A stretch of 64,000 bases of DNA from an uncultured Flavobacteriaceae bacterium (lineage in GTDB: Bacteria > Bacteroidota > Bacteroidia > Flavobacteriales > Flavobacteriaceae). The notes below the pieces were generated by a model. It saw only the letters and a list, made by a program, of their open reading frames with translations, was not told where the DNA came from and searched no databases. The position numbers and the translations under genes are program-made. Location: assembly GCA_947497145.1 (NCBI GenBank), contig CANMFQ010000021.1:1-64000 (forward strand), given 5' to 3'. Shown here one piece after another: positions 18,018 to 27,316 of the stretch (its first letter is position 1; the number at the start of each line of letters is the position of its first letter).

Positions 18018-21000
18018 TTAGAAAGAAAGGTTTAAGCCAACAGTAAATGATTTTGTTAGCGGGTACGCCCCATAATCCTCCCCTGGTGTTAAACCGCTAT
18101 TTGGTTGATTACTAACTTGGGGGTTATAGCCTAGATAATCGGTCTTTGTAAACAAGTTTGTGCCTGTAATATAAAAGCGAAATTTTTCTATTTCGTTACC
18201 AAAAATAGCGCTGCTAGGTAGCGTGTATCCTAGGGTCATATTTCGTAATCTAAAAAAAGAACCATCTTCTACCTGAAATGATGAGGGCCTGTTGTTATTA
18301 CCGTGATTGCCCGATAATCTATCAGCTCTGGGAATGCTTCCGTTACCCGGGTCAGATTCAGACCTCCACCTCTTATTAAAAATAGCATAAGAATTAAAGT
18401 TGGCTTCTCCATTTTTTAAATGCCTAGCGGTTAAATTTAAAACCTCATTGCCTGCTACACCTTGAATTAAAAAGCTAAAATCTACTCCTTTGTAGGCAAA
18501 TCTGTTGGTTATGCCCCAGGTGAAATCAGGAAAATAACTGCCCGTTACGGTTCGGTCTTCTGGGGTTATTTCTCCATCTTTATTAATATCTTTAAATTTA
18601 AAATCTCCTGGTGCCGGATTAGGTGCTTGGGTATCTACGGGTGCGTTCGCAATGTCTTGTTCGTTTTGATAAATACCATCTACAACATAGCCATAGTAGC
18701 TGCCTATAGCTTCGCCTATTTTTGTAATATGCCTAATGCCAGCGCTACCCGACGCAAAAATAGGCTCTCCTTTACTGCCTAGCGATAAGACTTCATTTTT
18801 ATTGGTAGCAAAGTTGATGTCTGTTTCCCAAGTAAAATCTCCCACAAGGTTTCGGCTTTTTAAGGCAATTTCAAAGCCTTCATTTTTAACTGAACCAATG
18901 TTTTGTAATGTGGTTGTAAAACCAGAAACAGCGGTGATGCCCACATTTAAAAGTAAGTCAGAGGTGATTGTTCTGTAGTAATCTGCTAATAAAAATATCC
19001 TGTTATTTATAAAACCCAATTCTAGACCAATGTTGGTTTGTACAGATTTTTCCCATGTTAACTCAGGATTTGAAATAGTGGCTTGCACTAAGCCGTTAGA
19101 CTCGTTTCCATTAAAATTGTAATTGTTTGGTGAAAGTAAACCAATAGCGCCGTAATTAGGAATTTCAAAGTTTCCTGTTGCCCCCCAACTAAACCTTAAT
19201 TTGAATTCTGAAATGGCATCCAATGAGTGCATAAAATCTTCTTCGCTAACACGCCAACCTAAAGAGAAAGAAGGAAAATACCCCGTTCTATTGTTGTTTC
19301 CAAATCGTGAAGAGGTATCAGAACGAAATGTGCCTGTAAATAGATATTTATCATCAAAACTGTAGTTCATTCTAAATAACGAAGAGGCCAATGACCATTG
19401 TTCTCTAATGGAATTTCCTGCAAAAACTTGTCCGCCGCTAATTGTTGGCACCAAATCATCAGGAAAATTATTGGCTTCAACTTGTTTTATACTGATGTTG
19501 TCTTTTTGAGCCGTATACCCTACTATTGCATTAAAGTAATGTACACCTAATTCTTTTTCCCAATTCAGGGTATTTTCCCAAAGCCAGTTTATTTCTGTTG
19601 AAGATGATGCTTGAGCGTAAGATTCTCCTTCGGTTGCTTCTCTAAATAAGAGCGTATTTGCTCGGTAAAAATCCCTATTAAACAAATTGATGTAGGTGCC
19701 GCCAAGGGTTTTAAAAGTCCAAGCAGGTGCTATTTCATATGATAAACCCATAGACGCTCTTGTTTGAAATTGAAATAGCTTGTCATCTATAGCGTCTATT
19801 ATAGCTAGCGGATTACTTGCCGTTGTTGTGCCCCCGCCTAAATGCGATTGGTTATTGGTTTGGTTGGGAGTACCGTCTGTATTGTAGGGTTTTACCGTGG
19901 GCGAATGTACCAAACCAGAATATACAATTCCAGGGGGTCTTGCAAAATAAGGCGCAGAGGCAGGTTGCCTTTGATTTTCAGTTATACTGGGAGCTACCTT
20001 TACATCTAATTGAAGTTTATCACTCAATTGAGAATTTAAATTCAACATTAAATTATAGCGTTCAAAACTAGATTCGGGCACCACGCCTTCTTGTTTAAAA
20101 TAGCCTCCAGAGGCATAATAGCTGGTGTTATTTTTAAGGGGTGAGCCATAAGATAGATTGTAACTCTGAGTGTATCCTGTTTTAAAAATTAAATCTTGCC
20201 AGTCTGTATCTGTGCCATCCCAATTGATATATGAATCTGGTAATTCATAATTGGTATTACCTCTGTCTCCCTCACCTATAGGGTCATTTACAGAAGCCCC
20301 TTCAACATCAGATAAGTAGGCGTTATTTCTGGCATCTGTTGTATAGGCTATTAATTCTTCAGCATTCATTAAATCTACCCTATTCGCCACGTTTTGTGTT
20401 GAGAAAAAAGAGTCGAATGAAAAAATACCTTTTTCAGTATTTGCCCCTTTTTTAGTACTAATCAATACTACACCATTACCACCTCTAGAGCCATAAATAG
20501 CCGCAGCAGAAGCATCTTTTAATATTTCAATAGAAGCAATGTCATTAGGGTTGATAGTAGCTAATGGATTTACGGGAGGAGCTTTAAAAGCATTTCTCCT
20601 TCTTGCTACTGTGCCTTGTAAACCCAATTGTGTTAAGTTTTTTGAAATAGGAATACCATCTACAACAAATAGGGGGTCATTACCTGCCGATATAGAGCCT
20701 GTGCCACGTATGCGTATGTTTGGACTAGAGCCGGGTTCACCTGAAACTTCTTGTACTTGTACCCCTGCTACTTGACCAATCATAGCATTTTCTGCACTTA
20801 TTACAGGAATATCTGCTAGTGCTTTTGGGCTTACAGAAGCTACCGAGCCTGTCACCCTTTTTTTTGATAGTGTACCATAGCCTACAACTATAATTTCATC
20901 TAAAGCCGCCGCATCTGGGATCAAACGTATTGCTATGGTTGTTTTTCCTTCAATGTTAATGTGTCTTGTTTTATAACCTATAAAAGAGACAATGATTTCT

Positions 21001-21338
21001 TTGATGTTATTCGTTATGTTTAGTTCAAAATTGCCATCAAAATCAGAGACCACCCCAGTAGATGTTCCTTTCACCAAAATAGTAGCTCCCGGAAGCGGCT
21101 GGTCCAGCTCATCCAGAACGGTTCCTTTAAGTTGTTCCTGTACTTTGTGGTTTTTGTTATCTAGGTCTACTGCAAAAGCCCTGTTGGTAGTCTCCTTACT
21201 ATTGCTATAAATTTCATTCATCCCACTTATAGTAGCAGTACTTCCACGTGCTACCGCAAAGAGAAGCAATAAGAAAAAAGGAATTTTTGTTAAACTACTA
21301 ACTGTTGGTCTTTTTGTAATTCGCTTTTTACCTTTCAT
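18018..21338 (-). CDS. SusC/RagA family TonB-dependent outer-membrane transporter (second pair)
   Basis: The 1106-residue protein has a hydrophobic export segment at about 18-36 and an unusually long N-terminal stretch before the carboxypeptidase-regulatory-like domain (LKGTVLDELDQPLPGATILV, near residue 70). The TonB box and plug region show LDEIIVVGYGTLSKK, RIRGTGSISAGNDPLFVVDG and LKDASAAAIYGSRGGNGVVL. The barrel ends with TVGLNLSF. Together with the following SusD gene it forms a second, independent import pair. There is no glycoside hydrolase, sulfatase or lyase beside it, so the ligand may be processed by enzymes encoded elsewhere. Confidence 0.96.
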   Translation of the reverse strand: MKGKKRITKRPTVSSLTKIPFFLLLLFAVARGSTATISGMNEIYSNSKETTNRAFAVDLDNKNHKVQEQLKGTVLDELDQPLPGATILVKGTSTGVVSDFDGNFELNITNNIKEIIVSFIGYKTRHINIEGKTTIAIRLIPDAAALDEIIVVGYGTLSKKRVTGSVASVSPKALADIPVISAENAMIGQVAGVQVQEVSGEPGSSPNIRIRGTGSISAGNDPLFVVDGIPISKNLTQLGLQGTVARRRNAFKAPPVNPLATINPNDIASIEILKDASAAAIYGSRGGNGVVLISTKKGANTEKGIFSFDSFFSTQNVANRVDLMNAEELIAYTTDARNNAYLSDVEGASVNDPIGEGDRGNTNYELPDSYINWDGTDTDWQDLIFKTGYTQSYNLSYGSPLKNNTSYYASGGYFKQEGVVPESSFERYNLMLNLNSQLSDKLQLDVKVAPSITENQRQPASAPYFARPPGIVYSGLVHSPTVKPYNTDGTPNQTNNQSHLGGGTTTASNPLAIIDAIDDKLFQFQTRASMGLSYEIAPAWTFKTLGGTYINLFNRDFYRANTLLFREATEGESYAQASSSTEINWLWENTLNWEKELGVHYFNAIVGYTAQKDNISIKQVEANNFPDDLVPTISGGQVFAGNSIREQWSLASSLFRMNYSFDDKYLFTGTFRSDTSSRFGNNNRTGYFPSFSLGWRVSEEDFMHSLDAISEFKLRFSWGATGNFEIPNYGAIGLLSPNNYNFNGNESNGLVQATISNPELTWEKSVQTNIGLELGFINNRIFLLADYYRTITSDLLLNVGITAVSGFTTTLQNIGSVKNEGFEIALKSRNLVGDFTWETDINFATNKNEVLSLGSKGEPIFASGSAGIRHITKIGEAIGSYYGYVVDGIYQNEQDIANAPVDTQAPNPAPGDFKFKDINKDGEITPEDRTVTGSYFPDFTWGITNRFAYKGVDFSFLIQGVAGNEVLNLTARHLKNGEANFNSYAIFNKRWRSESDPGNGSIPRADRLSGNHGNNNRPSSFQVEDGSFFRLRNMTLGYTLPSSAIFGNEIEKFRFYITGTNLFTKTDYLGYNPQVSNQPNSGLTPGEDYGAYPLTKSFTVGLNLSF

Positions 21339-21762
21339 GAATTTTACGTTTAGTTAGTATTTCTGCTTGTGCTATTATACCATTAGGACTGCGTTTGCTG
21401 TAAATTGGTGTTTTTTTAAGTGCGCACTACAAAGTGCCCATTAATTTATATGTTATTTTAGTTTTAAAGTATGCACTGATGTTATGTAAGTATAATAATA
21501 TGCTGAAAATTAGTAAATTAATGCGCTTGTTGTGTGTTAAACAATAAAATTGCACAAAATTAGTTTTACTGTTGGATTGTAATAATTGTTGAAAAGGGTA
21601 GCAGTTACAAATAAGAAACAAGTGTATTATACTTTTTGTAATTTGCCCCGATGTAATAATTACAAATGATTTTAGAGATTATATGTCCTTTTTTGCTAGC
21701 CTTTGATTTGAAGTGATACAGGGTTGGTTGACCAAATAGTATAATGTAAACCTTATTTTACC
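21339..21762. other. 424-base divergent intergenic region
   Basis: No gene is supported. It separates the second SusC gene from the divergent small secreted protein. A minus-strand TAATTTTG (21555-21562) matches the Bacteroidota -7 pattern, but no TTG is present at the right distance, so it is only a weak candidate for the SusC promoter. Confidence 0.5.
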
Positions 21763-22371
21763 ATGTTTGTAACAAATACACAAAAGTTTTTTTTGACACT
21801 ACTGTTTATTCCGTTGGTATTCCACGGTCAAATTTTTAAAACAGCCTCAGGAAATCTTGAAGCCATTTCTGGGGTACAGCGTTATAATGTGGTTTTTGAA
21901 TATGCTAAAAATCTTAAAATTCCCAAACATCCATCAGAGAAGGTTTTTCTTGAAATGGAATCAGTAAAAAGAAATAAAGAGAATGCTGGTTCTGGTGACA
22001 TTTTTAAAAAAAACTGGTTTGCTTACAGAAAAAGTATATTTGAACCTAAATTTATTCAGGAATTCAATTTTTTTAACCTCAAAGAAAAGCAGGTTACGGT
22101 AGCTCAAAATATATCAGATGCGGCATATACGATGGTTGTGAAGACTTTATTGATTGCCCCAGGGAACAGTAATTTTGTTTTTAAAAAAGAGGCAAGAATT
22201 GAGGCGGTTGTTAAAATATATAAAACGCAAAATAAGCATACTACACTATACAGTACCGAAACTATAAGTGTGCGTAGTGAAGGAGCTAAAACTGACGATT
22301 TAGAACGTATTATGTCGGCCTATGGGGAATTGGGTAGGGCTTTGTCAAAGCATTTTTCTAGAAAGACTTAA
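21763..22371 (+). CDS. Small secreted protein of unknown function
   Basis: The 202-residue protein has a signal peptide (FFLTLLFIPLVFHGQ, cleavage near residue 23). The mature part is a lysine-rich mixed alpha/beta sequence without cysteines after the signal and no motif I recognise. Segments such as GVQRYNVVFEYAKNLKI and GELGRALSKHF suggest a Bacteroidota-specific family with a ligand-binding or chaperone-like fold; that is a guess. It is monocistronic, divergent from SusC and convergent with tex, with a hairpin just after its stop. Confidence 0.75.
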   Translation: MFVTNTQKFFLTLLFIPLVFHGQIFKTASGNLEAISGVQRYNVVFEYAKNLKIPKHPSEKVFLEMESVKRNKENAGSGDIFKKNWFAYRKSIFEPKFIQEFNFFNLKEKQVTVAQNISDAAYTMVVKTLLIAPGNSNFVFKKEARIEAVVKIYKTQNKHTTLYSTETISVRSEGAKTDDLERIMSAYGELGRALSKHFSRKT

Positions 22372-22420
22372 ATTTTCTTCGCCGAAATCTTCTGATATAT
22401 AACATAGTTATAAGAATGTT

Positions 22421-22442
22421 AATAACCATATTATTGGTTATT
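22421..22442 (+). terminator. Hairpin after the small secreted protein gene
   Basis: Perfect 8-base arms AATAACCA and TGGTTATT enclose a six-base loop. The sequence continues TGGATATAC and then seven T. It lies between two convergent genes, 50 bases past the plus-strand stop. The stem is AT-rich and the T-run is offset, so strength is doubtful. Confidence 0.4.
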
Positions 22443-22457
22443 TGGATATACTTTTTT

Positions 22458-24581
22458 TCATTTATGAAGCTTAAGTTGAATGCGCTTTCTAGCGACATCT
22501 ACTTCTAAAACCTTAACAATAATCTGCTCGTGTAGACTTACATGTGCGTTTACGTCTTTTACAAAAGTATCGGCAAGGTTTGAAACATGTATTAAGCCAC
22601 TTTCTTTGATGCCAATGTCGACAAAACAACCAAAATTTGTAATGTTATTGACAATGCCCGGCAGCAATTGCCCTTCTTGTAAATCGGTTATTGTTTTTAT
22701 GTGTTGATTGAAGGTAAAAACTTTCGCTTTCTCTCTACGGTCAAGTCCGGGTTTCTCTAGTTCGTCAATAATGTCTTTTAAGGTGGGTAGGCCAATGGAG
22801 GGAGTGCAATAAGCCTTTAAATCAATGCTTTGAAGCTCTTTTTTGTTGCCAATTAATTCAGAGAGTGCTTTGCCTTTGTCTTCGGCTATTTTTTGAACAA
22901 TACTGTAACTTTCTGGGTGAACAGCAGAGTCGTCTAAAGGGTTTTTAGGATCTTTTATTCGGAGGAAAGCAGCACCTTGTTCAAACGCTTTTGCACCTAA
23001 TCTGGGTACTTTTTTTATTTCGTTTCTATCTTTGAACGCCCCATTTTTATTACGATAAGAGATGATGTTTTCTGCAAGCTTTGGTCCAATACCTGATACA
23101 TAGCTTAATAGTGATACACTTGCTGTGTTTATGTTTACACCTACTGCATTTACGCAGCTTTCAACAACCTTATCTAGAGAAGTTTGAAGATTGTGTTGAT
23201 CTACATCATGCTGATATTGCCCAACACCAATTGATTTAGCGTCAATTTTAACGAGTTCTGCCAAGGGGTCAGCTAATCGTCGCCCAATAGAAACAGAACC
23301 TCGAACGGTAACATCATAATTTGGGAACTCATCTCTAGCTATTTTGGATGCGGAATAAATTGAAGCTCCTGCCTCGCTAACAACAAAAATTTCGATGGGG
23401 TTTTTAAAATGAATGCGTTTTACCAATTGTTCGGTTTCTCTTGAAGCTGTTCCGTTACCTATGGCAATAGCCTCAATTTTATAAGCATCGCAAAGCGAGC
23501 TTATTTTTTTTAAAGCTTCAGTGCTCTTATTTTGTGGAGCATGCGGGTAGATGGTTTCATTGTGTTCTAAATCACCTTGAGCACTTAAACATACCACTTT
23601 GCATCCAGTTCTAAAACCTGGGTCGATAGCTAAAATACGTTTTTCACCCAAAGGAGCGGCTAAAAGTAATTGCTTGAGGTTTTTCGAAAATACTTTAATG
23701 GCATCATCATCTGCCTTTTCTTTTACTTTTTTTAAGAGTTCATTTGATAGTGATGGGAACAGTAAACGCTTGTATGCATCAGTCAATGCTAGCTTAATAT
23801 GGTGAGTGCAAGAATTGTTTGATTTAAGTATGCGGGCTTCAATTTTTGATAGCATATCATCTGCGTCAATCTCGATTTTTACCCTAATAATGCCTTCTTT
23901 TTCTGCTCGTAGAATAGCTAGAAATCGGTGAGAAGGACAACGTTTTAAAGCTTCACTCCAGTCAAAATAATCGCGATATTTTTGTGCTTTTTCCGTTTCT
24001 TTTTTTGTTGAAATAACCTTGGTCGTAATAAGTGCTGATCGTTCAAGTTGATTCCTTATTTGATTGCGAATAGCAATGCGTTCATTGAGCCATTCGGCAA
24101 TGATATGTCTGGCACCTTCTAAGGCTTCTTCTTCATTCTTTACGTCACTACTTAAGTAATGTGAGGCTACATCATCTATATTTTCTTGATTTTGAGCCAT
24201 AATAATTTTGGCTAAGGGTTCTAGTCCCTTCTTTTTGGCAGTTTCGGCTTTAGTTTTGCGTTTTTTCTTAAAAGGAAGGTAAATATCTTCAAGGGTAATT
24301 AAGTCTTCTGCTTGGTCAATTTTTAATTGTAATTCATGGGTAAGTGCTTCTTGCTCTTCGATAGATTTTAGAATAGTTTTTTTTCGTTTTTCTAAAGCTT
24401 CAAATTGTGTTTTAAATTGAACAATAGCTCCTATTTGTACCTCATCCAAATTTCCTGTTTTTTCTTTGCGATAACGCGATATAAAGGGTACTGTACAATC
24501 TTCTTCAAGAAGTTCTACCGTGTTTTGAATACTTTGTTGAGGCAGTTGTGTGTGTTTAACTAAATAAGAGATAAGTTGCAT
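22458..24581 (-). CDS. tex: Tex family RNA-binding transcription accessory protein
   Basis: The 707-residue protein has the full Tex architecture: an N-terminal helical domain with FISRYRKEKTGNLDEVQI (about 33-52), the YqgF-like RNase H fold (ILAIDPGFRTGCKVVCLSAQG near residue 315), helix-hairpin-helix repeats (NINTASVSLLSYVSGIGPKL near residue 480), and a C-terminal S1 domain (about 638-705, LPGIVNNITNFGCFVDIG). Tex/Spt6-type proteins bind nucleic acids and affect transcription and stress survival. Length is slightly below the usual 720-780 residues of proteobacterial Tex. It is transcribed alone, convergent with the small secreted protein. Confidence 0.97.
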   Translation of the reverse strand: MQLISYLVKHTQLPQQSIQNTVELLEEDCTVPFISRYRKEKTGNLDEVQIGAIVQFKTQFEALEKRKKTILKSIEEQEALTHELQLKIDQAEDLITLEDIYLPFKKKRKTKAETAKKKGLEPLAKIIMAQNQENIDDVASHYLSSDVKNEEEALEGARHIIAEWLNERIAIRNQIRNQLERSALITTKVISTKKETEKAQKYRDYFDWSEALKRCPSHRFLAILRAEKEGIIRVKIEIDADDMLSKIEARILKSNNSCTHHIKLALTDAYKRLLFPSLSNELLKKVKEKADDDAIKVFSKNLKQLLLAAPLGEKRILAIDPGFRTGCKVVCLSAQGDLEHNETIYPHAPQNKSTEALKKISSLCDAYKIEAIAIGNGTASRETEQLVKRIHFKNPIEIFVVSEAGASIYSASKIARDEFPNYDVTVRGSVSIGRRLADPLAELVKIDAKSIGVGQYQHDVDQHNLQTSLDKVVESCVNAVGVNINTASVSLLSYVSGIGPKLAENIISYRNKNGAFKDRNEIKKVPRLGAKAFEQGAAFLRIKDPKNPLDDSAVHPESYSIVQKIAEDKGKALSELIGNKKELQSIDLKAYCTPSIGLPTLKDIIDELEKPGLDRREKAKVFTFNQHIKTITDLQEGQLLPGIVNNITNFGCFVDIGIKESGLIHVSNLADTFVKDVNAHVSLHEQIIVKVLEVDVARKRIQLKLHK

Positions 24582-25058
24582 GGTAATTTTATCTAGAAAT
24601 TGATTGAAAATGATGAGCTAGGAGTTTGTTCAACTTGCTACAAATTTAGTGTAAGCATTTTACTTAGTAGCGTTGTTTTTTATCTCTTTTATACTGCTAC
24701 TTTTTTAAATTTTGATTTGTAGAGGTAGGGATATATTTTGAAATTCGATTATGAATTACTCATTTGTAAAATGATAATATTATGTTAAATAAAAGCGACA
24801 TGATAAAAAAGCTATTTTTTTCTTTTTCTAGAAAACTCCTGAAAATCTTTGGTATAACTTAAAAATATCATGGGTTAAAAATTAAACGAAATTTTCACAT
24901 TACTTTTTCTTTTATATCTTTAACAGATTTCTAATCCAAAGTGATAAAATAAACGTATGAATATAAACTATTTCATGTGTTTTAAAATATTGACGTCAAT
25001 TTACAGTTATAGAGAAGCGAATCAATGATAGGGTTAATGAAGTTAACGAAATTTTAAA
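24582..25058. other. 477-base divergent intergenic region
   Basis: Very AT-rich. It lies between tex (minus) and the NeuD-like gene (plus). I see no gene, strong hairpin or convincing promoter box; regulatory sites for both flanking genes are presumably here. Confidence 0.5.
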
Positions 25059-25745
25059 ATGAAAAATATTGTTATTATTGGAGCTTCTGGTCATGGAGGT
25101 ATGGTTTTAGACTGTATCAACAAAGGGGGGAGATATAAGGTGATAGGGTTTATAGATTCCTTCAAAAAAAAAGGAACAAATCATTGTGGACTTGAGGTTT
25201 TAGGTAATGAAAATGATTTACCAGAACTTATGAAAAAATTGGACATAACGGGTGCTATTTTTGCTATCGGTAATAACTGGATACGAAGTATAATGGCACT
25301 TAAGGTTGCTGAAATAGCTCCTGAACTCGAAATGATTTCTGCGATTCACCCTAGTGTGATTATTGGTGAGAATGTTCAAATAGGTAAGGGGTCTGTCATA
25401 ATGCCGGGAGCAATTGTCAATAGTAATGCTAACATAGGAAATCACTGTATTATAAATACCAATGCATCCGTTGGTCATGATGGGAATATGGGTGATTTTT
25501 CAAGTATAGCTTCTGGGGTTTGTACTGGGGGTAATTTCTCCCTTGGCACCTATTCTGTTATATCACTTGGGGCAAATGTGATTGAAAATATTAACATAAG
25601 AGAACATAGTGTTGTGGGGGCTGGTTCATTGGTTGTCAACGATGTAGAGCCATATACGGTAGTTTATGGGTCGCCAGCACGTTTTATAAGAGAAAGGAAG
25701 GAAAAAGACCCTTACTTAAGTGGTGATAAAAAGCCTTCTGCCTAA
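25059..25745 (+). CDS. NeuD/PglD-type sugar O- or N-acyltransferase (hexapeptide family)
   Basis: The 228-residue protein has the two-domain layout of the NeuD/PglD family. The N-terminal Rossmann-like domain begins KNIVIIGASGHGGMVLDC with the typical GASGHG loop. From about residue 95 a left-handed beta-helix of hexapeptide repeats follows (IHPSVIIGENVQIGKGSVIM). The expected catalytic histidine is in NTNASVGHDGNMGDF near residue 142. The end has GSPARFIRERK. Relatives acetylate sialic acid or UDP-bacillosamine precursors in surface glycan synthesis. A PaaK/CapK-like ligase follows 242 bases later on the same strand. There are no glycosyltransferases nearby, so the target sugar is unknown. 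Confidence 0.85.
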   Translation: MKNIVIIGASGHGGMVLDCINKGGRYKVIGFIDSFKKKGTNHCGLEVLGNENDLPELMKKLDITGAIFAIGNNWIRSIMALKVAEIAPELEMISAIHPSVIIGENVQIGKGSVIMPGAIVNSNANIGNHCIINTNASVGHDGNMGDFSSIASGVCTGGNFSLGTYSVISLGANVIENINIREHSVVGAGSLVVNDVEPYTVVYGSPARFIRERKEKDPYLSGDKKPSA

Positions 25746-25987
25746 TTTGAATGTAGAGAAATAAGGATTTCTTCGGTTTGATGTTATGAATATCCATTAC
25801 AAAGTATTATTTTTTGAAATAAAATAGGATTACCAATTTCGTTCTCAAAATGGTGAAAAGTTTAGATTCGATTAAGTTTTTAAAAAAATGCTGGTTTTAG
25901 TTTTTAAAGCAAGGTTTATAGGATTTAAAGAAGAATTGGTAATTGATTTCTGATACTTATAATAGGTAGCTCAAATAAAATGAACAA

Positions 25988-27301
25988 ATGAAGTTTAATT
26001 ACAGGAATGCCATTTATAGCTTGCTGGATTATCTCAAGGGTTCTAAAAGTGGTAAACAGTACAATGATATTGCAGAAATAAACAATAATCACGAATCACA
26101 TTATGCAATAAAAAAACGTAATGAGTACCTTTCAAATATTCTTAGACATGTAATAAAAACAGTACCTTATTACAAATCCCTCCATATTGCCGATACTTCG
26201 TTGAATTGTTTTCCTGTGGTAAATAAGAACCTAATGCGGAAAGATGTTGAATCCTTTTATTCGGATTCCTACAGGGGCAAAAAAAACTATAAGTCTAAAA
26301 CAAGTGGGTCTACAGGAACACCTTTTACGGTCTTACATGATGTAGATAAGAAGGGGAGACATAGCGCTGATGTGCGATACTTTTCTCAGACTATGGGGCA
26401 TTATTGGGGGGCTAGATTCTATTATTTGAAAATATGGGTAAAGGAGAACAAAAAGAGTCTACTTGTTCAGAAGATGCAGAATATTATCCCTGTTAATGTG
26501 TTTAAATTGGATGATGAAAAAATAGGGAAGCTCCTACAAACTATAAAAAAAGACAGTTCTCCCAAAAGTATTTTGGGTTATGCATCGGCACTTGATCTGC
26601 TTGTCAAATACATAAAGCAGTATGACATAGATATGTCGGATACTGAGGTTGTTTCTGTAATAGCGATGTCGGAATCATTGGACAATTGTACAAAAAAATA
26701 TATGAAGGAATATTTTGATTGTCCAGTGGTATCGCGATATGCCAATCTGGAGAATGGAATATTAGCCCAACAGACAGCAGTATCTCAGGATAATTTTATT
26801 GCTAATTTTGCTAGTTATCATATTGAAATTTTCAATCTTAAAGAAGATACTCTTGCAAAGGAAGGGGAATTAGGAAGAATTGTAGTAACTGACCTCTTCA
26901 ATAAGGCTATGCCACTAATACGCTATGATACTGGAGACCTCGGAGTACTAGGGAGGTTAGAAAAAGGAGGCACAGTACATTATGTACTTGAAAAAGTTGA
27001 GGGGCGTAAAATGGACGCTATTTATGACACTGATGGCAAACATGTTTCTTCGCATTCTATTGGTAATAATATGTGGAAATATGTTGAACTCAATCAGTTC
27101 CAGTTCATCCAAAACGGTAAACAAGAATATGAGTTTCGACTCAATTCAAAAGGAGATTTCAAAAGGGAGGAAGAACTAGTTAGGGAGTTTAAGAATCTTT
27201 TGGGTGATGATGCTAAGATAGCTGTAACTTATGTTGATGAAATTCCACTATTGTCCTCTGGTAAGCGAAAAAAAGTGTTGAGCAGGATAAAAGAGAATTA
27301 G
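25988..27301 (+). CDS. PaaK/CapK family AMP-forming ligase, probably polysaccharide-related
   Basis: The 437-residue protein is an adenylate-forming enzyme of the phenylacetate-CoA ligase-like group. The AMP-binding loop is KTSGSTGTPFTV near residue 107. The adenylate-contacting motif is MPLIRYDTGDLG near residue 310, and the C-terminal lid domain ends PLLSSGKRKKVL. CapK-type members occur in capsule and O-antigen loci, where they are thought to activate an acid for attachment to a sugar. Pairing with the NeuD-type acyltransferase upstream fits a sugar-decoration step. The gene ends 15 bases before the convergent gene. Substrate unknown. Confidence 0.82.
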   Translation: MKFNYRNAIYSLLDYLKGSKSGKQYNDIAEINNNHESHYAIKKRNEYLSNILRHVIKTVPYYKSLHIADTSLNCFPVVNKNLMRKDVESFYSDSYRGKKNYKSKTSGSTGTPFTVLHDVDKKGRHSADVRYFSQTMGHYWGARFYYLKIWVKENKKSLLVQKMQNIIPVNVFKLDDEKIGKLLQTIKKDSSPKSILGYASALDLLVKYIKQYDIDMSDTEVVSVIAMSESLDNCTKKYMKEYFDCPVVSRYANLENGILAQQTAVSQDNFIANFASYHIEIFNLKEDTLAKEGELGRIVVTDLFNKAMPLIRYDTGDLGVLGRLEKGGTVHYVLEKVEGRKMDAIYDTDGKHVSSHSIGNNMWKYVELNQFQFIQNGKQEYEFRLNSKGDFKREEELVREFKNLLGDDAKIAVTYVDEIPLLSSGKRKKVLSRIKEN

Positions 27302-27316
27302 TTTACATCCTCATTT

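Noticed and set aside
21427-21621. 64-codon minus-strand frame upstream of the second SusC gene
   Set aside because: Low-complexity AT-driven composition and no recognisable features; it lies in the control region.
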